From Aporrectodea caliginosa (lineage: Eukaryota > Annelida > Clitellata > Crassiclitellata > Lumbricidae): a DNA stretch of 64,000 nucleotides. Shown here piece after piece: positions 24,420 to 38,100 of the stretch (positions within the stretch are counted from its first letter, which is position 1; each line of letters begins with the position of its first letter). A model generated the notes under the pieces. That model saw nothing but the letters and a program-made list of their open reading frames with translations. It searched no databases and was not told the origin of the DNA. Made by a program: the position numbers and the translations under genes. The stretch is taken from positions 326,001-390,000 of the forward strand of contig JACEVL010000146.1 in the NCBI GenBank assembly GCA_020284085.1. The letters run 5' to 3'.

Positions 24420-24508
24420 TTAAACGGTAGCAGTAGCGGTAGTAATAGTAGTAGCAGCAGTAGCAGCAGCAGCAGCAGCAGTAGTAGTAGGCAGTAGTCA
24501 GCAGCGTA

Positions 24509-24545
<37 letters not shown>

Positions 24546-24590
24546 GTAAGTGGCAGCAGCAGCAGTAGTAGTAGTAGTAGTCAGTGACGT
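24420..24590. repeat. AGC/AGT trinucleotide repeats
   Basis: Interleaved (AGC)n and (AGT)n tracts with a few interruptions. Confidence 0.93.
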
Positions 24591-25384
24591 AACCAGGGCT
24601 TACCAAAAATTAAGCAGTTTCCAATCCTTCTGAGGGGAGGGGTCTAGGGCTGTAAGAACTTCATTTTTTTCGGTCTGCAATGGTGCATTTTGGTTAAAAG
24701 TAATAACATTTTACATCAGTTCTTTGGCAAACTATATAATTCCATAACTAAATTATATAATTTTTGTTTTTAAAATTGACTCAGCTGCAAAGCCCCAGCA
24801 ACCAACGTAGACTAAAAACAGACAGACTCAACAAAGAACTGCAATAAACTAAAGCATTAAAAATTTAATTGTACGAAAAGTAGGCTTACATGGCTACATG
24901 TAGTTGTCAGTTTTCTATGCACCGTCAGACTGTTACAGTTATAATAAAATTTAAACTAACAGACTAACTGTGCAAATTCTTGGACTTCATCACTTTGCTA
25001 GTGAGTGCTTTGTCGCTGTGTACGATAGGCTATATACTGGCAAACGCTTTGGGGATGATTTAATGAATCTGATAACTTCGCTGGCTGTTGCGTACATATT
25101 GCGAACTACTGGTATTGTGCACGTGTCACATATTGCTAGACTGAGACTATGACTTTTGCAGTGTACATATCTTGCGAGGGAAAACTCTCTCATTCGTGCC
25201 TGAACACCTTTGTAGGCCTACTACTATTTACCAAGGCAAACAAACAATAAAAAAATATAGGAGACGAAGAATTTTCTTATAGTCTACACACCGGGAATGT
25301 TGGACAACGCATAGAAATTATTACAGCAGAAATTAGTTTACTCCGGAAGATCACCGCAGGGATATCAAGACTGCAGAAAATAAG
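24591..25384. other. Intergenic, no recognisable gene
   Basis: It starts with CAGTGACGTAACCAGGGCTT, which resembles an isolated hAT-like terminus but has no partner. Otherwise nothing is recognised. Confidence 0.35.
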
Positions 25385-25700
25385 AAACGTTGACATTTAG
25401 ACAGCATTTAGGGATCGAAAAAACTCTGCTAGACAAAGTCTTTCAGCGAAGACTCCTATTGGTCTGGGCATATAGAGAGAATGCCAATTGACCGAATACC
25501 ACACTACCTGCAAGATTCAAAGGAAAAAGACACAAAGGCAGATCCGAGCCAGACAACGCTGGATAAACAACATAAATGAAGGCAACATCAAATTAACTGA
25601 CACTAAGGTAAACAATGACCAAGTACAATGGAGACCATTTATTCGTACCCATCACCGCCAAATGACTGACGTCAGAAACGGATGATGATGATCATGATGG
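25385..25700 (+). pseudogene. LINE-type reverse transcriptase ORF, C-terminal remnant
   Basis: Read with frame changes, the segment encodes IRNVDI and then IEKTLLDKVFQRRLLWSGHI, followed by ERMPIDRIPHYL. Next come basic KRHKGR and RWINNI, then QVQWRPFIRTHHRQMTDVRN and a stop. This is the GHxxRM...GRP...RWxxxI arrangement found after the reverse-transcriptase domain in many non-LTR retrotransposon ORFs. At least two frame disruptions make it a dead copy. A GATGATGAT tail directly after the stop fits a LINE 3' end. Confidence 0.65.
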
Positions 25701-25769
25701 TGGTGAGTGGTGACGATGACTGTTGCTTTCAATCCATAGATACATGGCGAAAGGCTCGATTCGCACCTA

Positions 25770-28700
25770 ATCTCCTTAACAAAATTAGCACCTCCTCCAA
25801 ATCCTCCATTCGCACCTTCCTCCCTGTCCTCCATTCCATTCCGACCTTTCACTCCATTCGACCTCCTCCCTTAAACTCCATTCGACCTTCCTCCCTTTCC
25901 CTCCATTCGCTCTCTTTCCTCCCTTTCCTCATTCCGCTCCTCCTCCTTTCCTCCATTTTCACCTCTCCCTTTCCTCCATTCGCGCACCTCCTCCTTTCCT
26001 CCATTTCGTTCTCCCTCCTCCCTTCCTCCATTTCGCTCTTCTCCCTTTCCTCCATTCGCACCTCCTCCCTTTCCTCCATTTCGCACCTCCTCCTTTCCTC
26101 CATTTCGCTCCTCCTCCCTTTCACTCCATTCGCACCTCCTCCCTTTCCTCCATTCGGCTCTCCTCCCTTTACCTCCATTCGCACCTCCTCCCTTTCCTCC
26201 ATTTCGCACCTCCTCCATTACCTCCATTTTGCACCTCCTCCCTTTCTCCATTCGCTTTCCTCCTCCCTTTTCCTCCATTCGCCTCCTCCTTTCTTCCATT
26301 CGCACCTCCTCCCTTTCACTCCATTTGCACCTCCTCCCTTTCCTCCATTTCGCTCCTCCTCCTTTCCTCCATTTCGCTCTCCCTCCCTTTCCTCCATTCG
26401 CACCTCCTCCCTTTCCTCCATTTCGCACCTCCTCCCTTTCCTCCATTCACACCTCCTCCCTTACCTCCATTTCGCACCTCCTCCTTTCCTCCATTCGCAC
26501 CTCCTCCCTTCCTCCATTTTGCTCCTCCTTCCTCATTCGCTCCTCCTCCTTTTCTCCATTTCTTTCTCCTCCCTTTCCTCCATTTCGCACTCTCCTCCCT
26601 TTCCTCCATTTCGCACCTCCTCCCTTTCCTCCATTCGCTCTCTCCTCCCTTTCCTCCATTCGCACCTCCTCCCTTTCCTCCATTTCGCACCTCCTCCCTT
26701 ACCTCCATTCGCACCTCCACCCTTTCCTCCATTCGCTCCTCCTCCCTATCTCTCCATTCGCACCTTCTTCCTTTCCTCCATTTCGCACCTCCTCCCTTTC
26801 CTCCATTCGCACCTCCTCCCTTTTCCTCCATTCGCACCTCCTCCCTTTCCCTCATTTCGCACCTCCTCCCTTACCTCCATTCGCACCTCCTCCCTTTCCT
26901 CCATTCGCACCTCCTCCCTTACCTCCATTCACACCTCCTCCCTTTTCTCCATTCGCTCCTCCTCCCTTTCCTCCATTCGCACCTCCTCCCTTTCCTCCAT
27001 TCGCACCTCCTCCATTACCTCCATTCGCACCTCCTCCTCCCTTTCACTCCATTCGCACCTCCTCCCTTTCCTCCATTCGCACCTCCTCCCTTTCCTCCAT
27101 TCGCTCCTCCTCTCTTTCCTCCATTCAGCTCCTCCCTTTCCCTCCATTCGCACCTCCTCCCTTCCTCCATTCGCACTTCCTCCCTTTCCTCCATTCGCTC
27201 CTCCTCCCTTTCCTCCATTTCCGCACCTCCTCCATTACCTCCATTCGCACCTCCTCGCCTTTCCTCCATTCGCACCTCTTCCCTTTCCTCCATTCGCACC
27301 TCCTCCTTTCCTCCTTTCGCTCCTCCTCCCTTTCCTCCATTTGCACCTCCTCCCTTTCCTCCATTTCGCACCTCCTCCCTTTCCTCCATTTCGCACCTCT
27401 TCCCTTTCCTCCATTCGCTTTCTTCCCCCCTTTCCTCCATTCGCTCCTCCTCCTTTACCTCCATTCGCACCTCCTCCCTTTCCTCCATTCGCACCTCCTC
27501 CCTTTCCTCCATTCTCACCCTTCCCTTTCCTCCATTCGCACCTCCTCCCTTTCCTCCATTTCGCACCTCTTCCCTTTCCTCCATTCGCACCTCCTCCCTT
27601 TCCCTCCATTCGCACCTCCTCCCTTTCCTCCATTCGCTCCTTCCTCCTTTCCTCCATTTCGCACCTCCTCCCTTTCCTCCATTTCGCACCTCCTCCCTTT
27701 CCTCCATTCGCACCTCCTCCTTTCCTCCATTCGCACCTCCTCCCTTTCCTCCATTCGCTCCTCCTCCCTTTCCTCCATTCGCTCCTCCTCCCTATCTTCC
27801 ATTCGCACCTTCTTCCCTTTCCTCCATTTCGGCACCTCCTCCCTTTCCTCCCATTCGCACCTCCTCCCTTTCCTCCATTTCGCACCTCCTCCCTTTTCCT
27901 CATTCGCACCTCCTCCCTTACCTCCATTCGCACCTCCTCCCTTTCCTCCATTCGCTCCTCCTCCCTTTCCTCCATTTCGCACCTCCTCCCTTTTCTCCAT
28001 TTCGCACCTCCTCCCTTTCCTCCATTTCGCACCTCCTCCCTTTCCTCCATTCGCACCCTCCTCCATTACCTCCATTCGCACCTCCTCCCTTTCCTCCATT
28101 CGCACCTCCTCCCTTTCCTCCATTCGCTCTCCTCCTCCCTTTTCCTCCATTCGCTCCTCCTCTCTTTCCTCCATTTCGCACCTCCTCCCTTTCCTCCATT
28201 CGCTCCTCCTCCCCTTTCCTCCATTCGCACTTCCTCCCTTTCCTCCATTCGCTCCTCCTCTTTTCCTCCATTTTCGCACCTCCTCCATTACCTCCATTCG
28301 CACCTCCTCCCTTTCCTCTATTCGCACTCTCTCCTCCCTTTCCTCCATTCGCACCTCCTCCCTTTCCTCCTTTCAAACCTCCTCCCTTTTCCTCCATTTC
28401 GCACCTCCTCCCTTACCTCCATTTTCGCACCTCCTCCCTTTCCTCCATTCGCACCTCTTCCCTTTCCTCCATTTCGCTCTCTTCCTCCTTTTTTTCCATC
28501 CCTGCACCTCCTCCTTTACCTCCATTCGCTCCTCCTCCCTTTCCTCCATTTCGCACCTCCTCCCTTTTCCTCCATTCGCACCTCTTCCCTTTCCTCCATT
28601 CGCACCTCCTCCCTTTCCTCCATTCGCACCTCTTCCCTTTCCTCCATTCGCACCTCCTCCCTTTCCTCCATTCGCGCCTCCTCCCTTTCCTCCTTTCGCT

Positions 28701-29757
28701 CTCTCCTCCCTTTCCTCCATTCGCTCCTCCTCCCTTTCCTCTATTTGCTCCTCCTCCCTTTCCTCCATTCGCACCTTCTCCCTTTCCTCCATTCGCACCT
28801 CTTCCCTTTCCTCCATTCGCACCTTCCTCCCTTTCCTCCATTCGCACCTCTTCCCTTTCCTCCATTCGCACCTCCTCCCTTTCCTCCATTCGCACCTTTT
28901 CCCTTCCTCCATTCGCGCACCTCCTCCCTTTCCTCCATTCGCACCTCCTCCCTTCCCTCTTTTCGCACCTTCTCTTTTCCTCCATTTGCACCTCCTCCTC
29001 CTTTCCTCCTTTTCGCACCTCCTCCCTTTCCTCCATTCTGCTCCTCCTCCCTTTCCTCCATTTCGATCTCTTCCTCCATACCCTCAATCTCTGCCTCCAC
29101 ATCCTCCCTTTCCTCCATTCGCTCCTCCTCCCGTTACACCATTTTCGCTCTTTTTCCTCCATTTCCTCCACACGCTGTCTTCCTCCCTACCCTCCATTTC
29201 TCTCCCTTCCTCCCTTTCCCCCTGTTTCGCTCTTCCTGCTTGTTTCCTCCAATTCGCTCTCTTCCTCCCTTTCCTATATTTCTGCCTCCTTCCTCCCTTT
29301 CCTCCATTTCTGCTCTCTTTCCTCCCTTTCCTCCTTTCTGCTTTCTTCCTCCCTACCCTCCATTTCTGCTCTCTTCCTCCCTAGAGTCCCTATCCTCCAT
29401 TTCTGCTCTCTCTCCTCTCTTTCCTCCATTCTCTCTCTTCCTCCCTTTCCTCCTATTTCGCATCTCTTCCTCCCCCTTTCCTCCCTTCGCCTCTTCCTCC
29501 CTTTCCTCCTTCTTGCACGCTCTTCCTCCCTTTCCCTCCCTGGCGCTCTCTTCCTCCCTTTCACTCCATTCGCTCTCTTTCCTCCCTTTCCTATATTTCG
29601 CACTCTTCCTCCCTTTCCTCCCTTTTCTCTCTCTTCTCCCTTTCCTCCATTCGCTCTCTTCCTCCTCCCTTTTCCTGTATTTTGCACTCTTCCTCCCTTT
29701 CCTCCATTTCGCTGTCTCTTCCTCCCTTTCCTCCAATTGCTCTCTTCGAGTCCGAAT
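25770..29757. repeat. 24-bp minisatellite array of about 4 kb
   Basis: The plus-strand unit is CACCTCCTCCCTTTCCTCCA followed by TTCG, repeated well over a hundred times with point variants and small indels. Beyond about 29150 the units change to a CTCTTCCTCCCTTTCCTCC form. The plus strand is almost all pyrimidine. Because the period is a multiple of three and the unit lacks stop codons, very long open frames run through it: plus strand about 1360 codons (SSIRTSSL or PPFAPPPF repeats) and minus strand EEREEVRM-like. Codon-level periodicity, opposed open frames and free indels argue against any gene. Confidence 0.95.
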
Positions 29758-29759
29758 AG

Positions 29760-31195
29760 TAATAGTTTAGCCAGTGGCGTCACGAATTGGGATGAAAGCC
29801 GTTAATTGTTCTTTTACCACATTCTCAGAACCGGAGTTGTTACCGCCATCAACTTTGATAAACAGACCGATAGGCCTATCTGTTCTGTGCTATTCTGATG
29901 TCTGCGCTCATATCAAGCAATAATATTATATTGTAGAACATGCCCGCTCGACATTCTGCGACAATAGCCTATTGTCTCGAGTTTACTGACCACACAATCT
30001 GAATCAACGAACTTATGTACTGGCCATTGCGTGGAACATAATAATGACATTAGCCTACGATGATTTAAGCTACTGTGGGTCTGTGATCGAAATTTCAGAA
30101 GTGCCACGAAATTTCCAGAGTCATGAGTTAGCGTCCGCGAAGGAAAATGTTTGCCGACCTCACAATAACAAAGTCTGCACAATAGAAATTCAACGAATAA
30201 TGGTATTCTACAAAGTCAATAAGTAGATCTAATCTAAACGGTTTGTAGTTTTTGAGAGCCGTTAAAATCTTTACGTAGTTGCGTATTTGCGTTATGCTAG
30301 TTAGGCCTATGCGCCTGATGTTTGGCATAGCCTAATGATATTATTTAGGGCCTACTATTAGAATTATTATAATATATAGGCATAATACTATCATATTATA
30401 AGGAGTATAATATACTGTCAATATGACATTTGTACAAATATTATATTTGCACACCTAAATGGCTTTTCTCGAGTGTTATCTTTCAAATTTCAAAATATCA
30501 AATTTCATAATGTTTTGTTCCTTGAACATTAATTTTAGTAAAACTACGTCATTACCACATGGCTTCACGATGCCGTTGTTAAATCCTTCTTGCTTGGTTT
30601 GTGTCATAATTCTTCCTTTTTTGAAACAATCCGGTTGACAAACAGCAACCGGTAGGCCTACAGTTTACAGTTCTGCAGTTGAAACAATTCACAAGAACGC
30701 AAATGACAGAAGACATAAATCTTAACTACCGGTACTAACAGAACAGACAGCCTGCAATACACGGCGCTAATAGCAGCCTACAAAGCATGTCTCTCCTACG
30801 GGGCTCGAACTCGGTACCTCTCGCTCTCTACGCCAGATGTTATCCAATGCGCTATCGGGCCTACCATTTGTTAACAATTTCTGCTAATTGTGTCTGGTCA
30901 GCAATATGTTTATACCTAATGGGATTCTTGGAGATTGAACGTACTTTCTAGTTTTTATATTAATTTCGATAAAAGTCTGGTTTGCTAGTATTGTCTGCAG
31001 TCATAATTAAACACGACTACCATTACAGTGTGGACGCTCGTTCTTCGTACCCGCACATACTTTCGTCCACCGGGCGTCCGGGCCCCGGCCTACGCATGGT
31101 CGCATGCCGATTGTGCGTACACAATTAAAATCCTGGCCGCGCCGCTGCTCCACAGCATGGCTAAACGCGAAAAAGCAGACAAATGTAATCTCAAA
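29760..31195. other. Intergenic between the minisatellite and the PCCB 3' end
   Basis: No gene is recognised. CAGTGGCGTCACGAATTGGG (29773) and the minus-strand CAGCGGCGCGGCCAGGATTT (near 31150) resemble single hAT termini without partners. Confidence 0.4.
30785..30868 (-). repeat. tRNA-like sequence (SINE head or tRNA pseudogene)
   Basis: On the minus strand it reads GATAGCGCATTGGATAACAT (A-box-like) and GAGTTCGAGCCCCGTAG (B-box-like). The T-stem and acceptor arms do not pair, so this is not a functional tRNA gene. Confidence 0.5.
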
Positions 31196-31199
31196 CGTC

Positions 31200-31205
31200 T
31201 TTATT
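31200..31205 (-). terminator. AATAAA polyadenylation signal, candidate for PCCB
   Basis: This minus-strand hexamer lies about 850 bp downstream of the PCCB stop codon. If used, the 3' UTR would include 31206-32058, a region without open frames that contains four 16-bp tandem TATTAGCACAATGC units (about 31636-31700). Confidence 0.4.
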
Positions 31206-32058
31206 GATATAGAAACCGACTAAACTGCATTGAAAAATGTAGTGCAAATATTCATCTGGAATAAGGCAGTTTTACTTTATGCAATTAAGTCATCACAATA
31301 CTGTAATTAACAAAGGCAGCGATAGAAACAGCCATTCACTGAACAGACCTAGAAATTTTTAAGTTTCACAGACAGAAAACTCAACTGATGACGATGAATC
31401 AATCCAACTCGATGATAAACTTACAAAACAGTAAACATCTAGAAACTGTTTACCACAACAAAGTGGTAACGAACAATAGCAAAACCAGGAACGGTTTTCA
31501 ACCATAGAAACCAGTTTCAATTCAACATGTTGAAGCCACACAACTCCATATTATATACACAAGCAATACTTACCTACTTCTACACATATATTATGCATGT
31601 CCAACATTTAATTTCATCTCAATATTGACCTTAGATCATATTAGCACAATGCTATTAGCACAATGCTATTAGCACAATGCTATTAGCACAATGCTATAGC
31701 ATCGAGCAATAGTGTCCATCAAACAACTACAAAAGTTTATCTATCTACTCGTTACCTACCAAAATACTTCTTGCTAACAAAAAAAAAAAACTTACAGCCG
31801 ATGCATACAAGTTGCTCCACTTTAAACACACACATCAACTTTCAGGTACATCGAACCCTAAATTATTTTGGAACATTGCACTGTTCTGAGTTGATATGGC
31901 ATCTTAAATCAGTTTCTACTGGCAATACTAACAGTAAACATTGTCCCGTCTCGAATGCAGAATGCGAAAATACTGAACGAAGAATTAACTGAAGCTGGCT
32001 AAAGTTCGTGCAGACCCAAGAGTAGCTCCGGCATTTCAACATGGTCATCTGTAACACC

Positions 32059-32180
32059 TTACAGAGGTATGTTACCGTGCTTCTTCCACGGATTCGACTG
32101 TTTCTTTGTGGAAAGCATCTCCAGGTCAAGGCAGAGTCTCCGACGAGTCTCGCGAGGCTCCAGAATGTCGTCCACATAAC
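32059..32180 (-). CDS. PCCB: PCCB exon 16 (terminal)
   Basis: Encodes [20 protein letters not shown], then [19 protein letters not shown] and TAA at 32059-32061. Confidence 0.95.
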
Positions 32181-35100
32181 CTGTGAACCGATCAATGTTC
32201 TCACATTTCACCAATTCCATAGAAAATCCTTCCCCTTAATGTTCATGGTACAGTAAGGTAATAAATGCAAGGTACATTTATGCAAGGTAAGGAACTTGAG
32301 GTAATGTACTGTAAATGCAAAGTGAGGCAAGGAGGTGTGATGCAAGGCAACACAGAGCAAGGTACTAGATAATGTATTGTAATGTTTGGTAATGCAAGGC
32401 AGGGCAATGCAAGGTAAGGTAATTCAAGCCAACTCGAGGCAATTTAGTGCAAGATAATTAAGATAAGGCAATGCAATGCAATGCTTGTTACTGCAAGGTA
32501 ATATAAGGTAATACACAATAATATAGGTAATACAAGGTAATCCATCATCTAGTATATGCCCTAAAAGGAATAAGCCTTCAGATGCAGAGACTTTGAATCA
32601 AAAGATATTTTGGATTAAATAAAAACAGGCAGACACCAACATCCAGCAATGGCACATCATTTCCACGTGGGTTACAAGACTTCAAACAAATTGTCAATGT
32701 CAACGTCGTGTGGCACACACGGTTTCATCCTCTCCCTTGCCACCGTATCTTCCCACCAACAACGTACAGTCAGTGTGCTTATTTCACCAAGTTGGGAAGA
32801 TGTGATACAGAAATTGTCAAGCGTCCTTCTGCCTTGGCAGGGATTTGAACTCCAGAACTGGTGCAACTGTGCAAAATGCTCACCTGTACAATAGCACATA
32901 CACCCACAGATTGGCAGTGAAGCCAAGAAGTTGAAGTTCTTACCTCTAACGCCAGCTGGGAATGGATTGGCAAACAGCTCAATATACTCCTTCTCCTTGG
33001 CTGCCATATCTCCTCCACGAAAGATGATGGAAACGGCTCCCTAGAAAGCAACACCACAAAAATGTATGCAGATATTTCACGCATAACAACAACACATAAA
33101 CAAAATAAATAAGCCTGCATTCTTTTCCTTCCTCTGCCTCCATTTGGCCAGTTGTTAACACCATTCTACTTGACTGTGGTCTTATGTTGCAAGGTTGAGA
33201 GTGACTTCAAGGGTTTTTCTTGAACAGCCTTTGTTCCTGAGGTGCCAAATAAACTTCACTTACGATTACCATTCATATTATCAGCTCTTTCAGTCACTAG
33301 ACCTAGACTCTGGAATGCTCTTCCTTCACCTATTCACTCTGCTCAGTAGCTTAGGTCATTTCGCTCTCAACTTAAGACTTACGTTTTCAAATTGTTCAAA
33401 AGCACCACACTAGAGAGTGTGATAGTCTGGAGAATAACTCTCTCCCTCTACCTGTTCACTCTGCTCAGTAGTTCTCGAGGCGCTATATAAACCATACCTA
33501 GACTTTGGAATGCCCTTACGTCACCTGCTTGTTATCTTATGTAATTTCATTCTCAACTTCAAAATTACCTTTTACAACTTCTTATCAACCATAGGCTGCC
33601 TCTCGGTCTTAGCAAACTGTTTTTCTGGATACTGACCTTCATTATGGCTTGGTTTTGGTTTGTCATCAGTTCATGCCCTGTGTATTAGACACTGTGATAA
33701 TAGAAGTCATCACTCAACAATAATAACAACAATATCTAAATATTTACCAGTATAACAGAGCTGAAATCACAATATAACAATGATTACAATACATTAACAG
33801 AGCACAATTGTACCAGCTCATCCTTTCAACAATAACAGTCAACAATAAGTAACCAGTTGTAATGTTCAAGGCATCATACCTTGGCTCCCATCACAGCTAC
33901 TTCAGCAGTTGGCCAGGCATAGTTCAGGTCACCTCGCATGTGCTTGGAGTTCATGACGCAGTAAGCTCCACCATAAGCCTTGCGTGTAATTACGGTAATC
34001 TTGGGCACTGTGGCTTCAGCATAGGCAAAGATCAGCTTGGCTCCGTGACGGATGATTCCGTTGTACTCTTGGTTCGTTCCTGATATTCACAAACAAAAAA
34101 CATTTTATGGTTTATTAAGGTAGCATGAGGGCATTTCAGTCACCTCAAGGAATCCATTTCAAGTGCACAAACTGGACTGTCAACCCAGTGAGAGGGATTC
34201 AAGTCCACGATGGCAGAAAGATGGATTCAGATTTCCTTCACTGGCACTCACTAGTGAACTTTGCTACAGAAAAGAGCATGGACAATACAGTGAAATGTAC
34301 CACAGTGGGAAGACCTGACCATGGATAGGCAGTATGGATGCAAAAGAAAATGAAGTTAACACTACATCTCATCTTAAGACACCACTCTTCTACATCGTCT
34401 TCTGTACCTTCTTCTTCGTCTTCATCTTCTTCCTTTCCATCTTCTCTTTCTCCTCCTCCTCCTTCTCCTCCCTGTCATAAAGAAATCTATTAAGACACTG
34501 GAACAAGGTTCCTGCCAAAATATCCAACAATTTACCAAACACAATCACTGAAATTAGCGAGGTTACCTGGAAGGAATCCTGGTACATCTTCAAATGTGAC
34601 GATCGGGATGTTGAACGCGTCACAGAAACGAACAAAACGAGCTCCCTTCACAGACGCATCGATATCAAGACATCCTGTACATCACAAAAGTCAACCATTT
34701 TTTATTTACCATCATCTCCATGATCAACATCACAGTAACAGTAACTGCAAATTTATATAGCACCACTTCAACGGAAACAAATCAGAGGTGCTCCGGACCA
34801 AAACAGTGATCACACAGAAAGTTTTGCAAGCACTTGCCAAACTGAGGCAAACAAAGGCCAAGAAGCCCAAGTCGCAGCTTACATGGCAGCTCATTCCAGA
34901 AAATTCCAACCACAGAAAAATTTCTGAAACGGATGAACTTTAGAAGGAGGGCACTATCAAATACAGTTGTATTGTATTGTATATCAGAACCATATAGAGC
35001 CCATGTGGGTCCCATCTAATGCCCATTCAGCCTGTCTGTCCCATTTAAGACAACACCTTACCTGCAGCAATGCGTGGCTGGTTTGCCACAACGCCAATGG

Positions 35101-38100
35101 TTCTACCGTTCATACGACCAAAGCCGATGATTATGTTCTTGGCGTAGTTCGCCATGATCTCGTAGAAATCGCCTTCATCCACAACCTACAGATTAAACCA
35201 GGAATACTGGAAGAGTCTTACATTACACGGACATACTGCTGCACTCAGGGCCGAGTGTAAAACAATTATTTTAAAATGCATTCGTTTAGATCATTCAGAT
35301 AGCCATATTAACGAGTCCCCACTCTCACACATAAAAACAAGTCAGACTCATTTCATACACAATTCAAAATAATTCAGGCACATAATGTTCAGCAAATTCA
35401 CATCATTCTATAAAAGCAACATCCACTGGTTGAGAATCAAGTTAATTTTCGACACAGCCGAACTGAATTTCCCCCACTGTAGTCTATTTCCTTGCAAAGG
35501 TTGGTCATGAACCAGCATTTATCCTTGAAGTAGTTCCTGAAATCCTACTGCACCTGAAATTCTCAGAAATGTCAACTCTTCCTCAAACTCTACTTGAACT
35601 GGCAAGAAATATTTCAGGTATTAATTAGAATGAAATCACGTGTAGTTTACTTGAGTTAAATTAGTACACACTGCATACCCCAGACAAGTCAACTCCACAT
35701 GTTTCTGTGTCTGAAAACACACTATCTTAGACCCTGTACATAACATGCATCTGTGAAGTACATAGAAGTCACTATATTAAGTGTTTTGGTTCAAGCACAC
35801 ATATGTACATAGATACAAATATGTATACATAATCCACACACATGCACACATACATACACATGCACACACACTCGCACACTCAGATGCAAATGTGTATAAA
35901 CACATACACACACGCATATGCACATACATACACTACTGCCTTTGGTAAGACGGTAATGTATGTATTTGATGAATGTGCACTTACTCCGGTAATGACATCC
36001 ATCATGTTGTAGGCAGTCGTCGTCTCAAGTGGGACGACCGTATCCAACCCCGGCGCATCACGGTCCCTAGCAACACATCATCCACATCAGAATCCATCTG
36101 CCTCAGAATTGGTTCACTTATTTACCAATTTATGATTGCACTTATCACTAATGTGCACCAGTAAATCATAATCTGACAAAGTGCCACTTCAAGAAAAAAC
36201 TCATCAGTGGTGCTTAAAACAACAATTACAGACCAGGAACACTTTTCACGTGTATGTGAGAGCCTGTCAATGGCGACTTCACGTTATCTAGGAGAAGAGC
36301 AGTCCCATGAGCTAGCCTCAGAGGCAGCCATGGGTATGAACGTCTTGATCTTGATTAACTTAACACCACTTGTGCCAGCAATTACAGCACTCAGACTTAA
36401 ATGGAGCTATATAAAGTATCAAGATACATTCATAAATGTACATTAAATACTTGCCAGCTCCAGCAATTACTCGGCTGTAGAAACGTTTTACCTCTTAACA
36501 TTAATCAACCTCATGAGTGTCTTCACGCCCAGTGGTTCAAAAGTGACTGAACTCACCATGGGTCGTCGCACTTCCTGAGTGGGGCAGGTTCCCGGTTGCT
36601 AAGCGGCAGATAGTTGACAAGTTCTCGGACGCCAAGCAGGGCTTCAATGTCGTTGTCGAAAGCACCATGGGCCACTCCTAAAGTGCAGACCATGGAAGAA
36701 CCATCAATAGAAGTTACCTCATGGCAGCAATTACTTAAAGAAACACAAGCAGAACATTAACTACTGAAATAAATCACGCTTAAGACATATTACTTCAAAA
36801 AGCGTATCTCTGACGCAGTGTTGAACTTGTTAAAGTGCCCTTGTACCGGCATGTGCCGTGTTATGGCACAGTAGAAATTGTCGTAGTCATTCATTCATTC
36901 ATCAAGAAGGTCACAATAGTTACAGGTTTTCTTTACACATTTTTTATTTCTACTAGTAACAACAAAACAAGACTTACCTTTTTAAACTTTCACTTCCCTG
37001 TAACTGATTTTTTTTTAACTCAATGACAAATGAATCACATAAAAATCAGTCCAACTTAACTTGCACCACAAATGCATAAATTGTTAATATATTTGAAATA
37101 CCGTCACTGGAAAATTCATCACAACATTTCAACCACTTCCTCCGCCTGCCAATAAAACCTCAAGACTTCTGGGCTTATCCTTTTCTAACCTTCATTCTCC
37201 CAACTGCAGTAGGCCTATACTGTCCCATGGCAGGTTTGCGATCGATGGGTCTTATTCGATACAGGCTTCATAAGCGTAGCTATATAAATTGCACGACTTC
37301 ATCACGTCACGCCAAACCTTGTCTACTTCCCCCACTCACCTGACATAGACGTGTGTGTTTTGGCGCCTCCCAACTGCTCCTGGGTCACATCCTCATTTGT
37401 CACAGCCTAAAACAGCAACAACATCCTACATCTATCTAACGACAACATTATCAAACTACATCCAAAGCATCAAGAAGTGGATGCTTCAAGGTATCCTCAC
37501 ACATAACAGTAATCCATTACAGAGGCCTGGTAAAAATCCAACAAGTCAGATAAAGCAAATTCCAGACTATGTTCTTAGCGGTTACCAACTGTGTGGCAGC
37601 TGACATGCGGTGCTCATTGTAGAGGCTATTAAAATCATGCAAATCGAGAAATTTCCACACGGTTGACTTGACAAGCATCACAGAAGCAGCAGACTTGGAC
37701 ACAATATACCCACGAATAGATTAGACATTTGCAATCAAACAATCAAACAGCTTAAATCCAACAAAAGTACACATTCTTCAGAACGGAATTTGGTGATTTC
37801 AGGATCCTCTACCAGCGACATCCAAACCAAACTGCAAGGTTCTGGTGCAAAAGCGAGCAACAACAATTGGAAAAATCCCCAAAATATATAAAAATGTCCA
37901 GAAATCAAACGAATATAATAAACCATAATGACCATTTCACACTTCATATGCCAACAGACGACTGAATTTTCACATAGAATGGCTTACTTTGACAACTTCT
38001 GGTCCCGTGATGAACAAGTAGGATGTGTTCTGAAATGGAAAAGATGGCCTACGTAAGCATAATTGTACATTTAAGTAGCACCTCTTCAACAAAACTTCAG

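Noticed and set aside
25682..29770. Very long open frame (about 1360 codons) and overlapping long frames on both strands
   Set aside because: It is entirely inside a 24-bp minisatellite; translations are short periodic peptides in several frames and both strands, with indels freely shifting frame.
29773..31150. hAT element between two CAGxGGCG-like termini
   Set aside because: The 8-bp words outside the two ends differ, so they are not ends of one insertion.
37517..37702. Minus-strand frame in PCCB intron 8 as an extra exon
   Set aside because: Exons 8 and 9 already join in phase and match PCCB without a gap; the frame has no PCCB counterpart.
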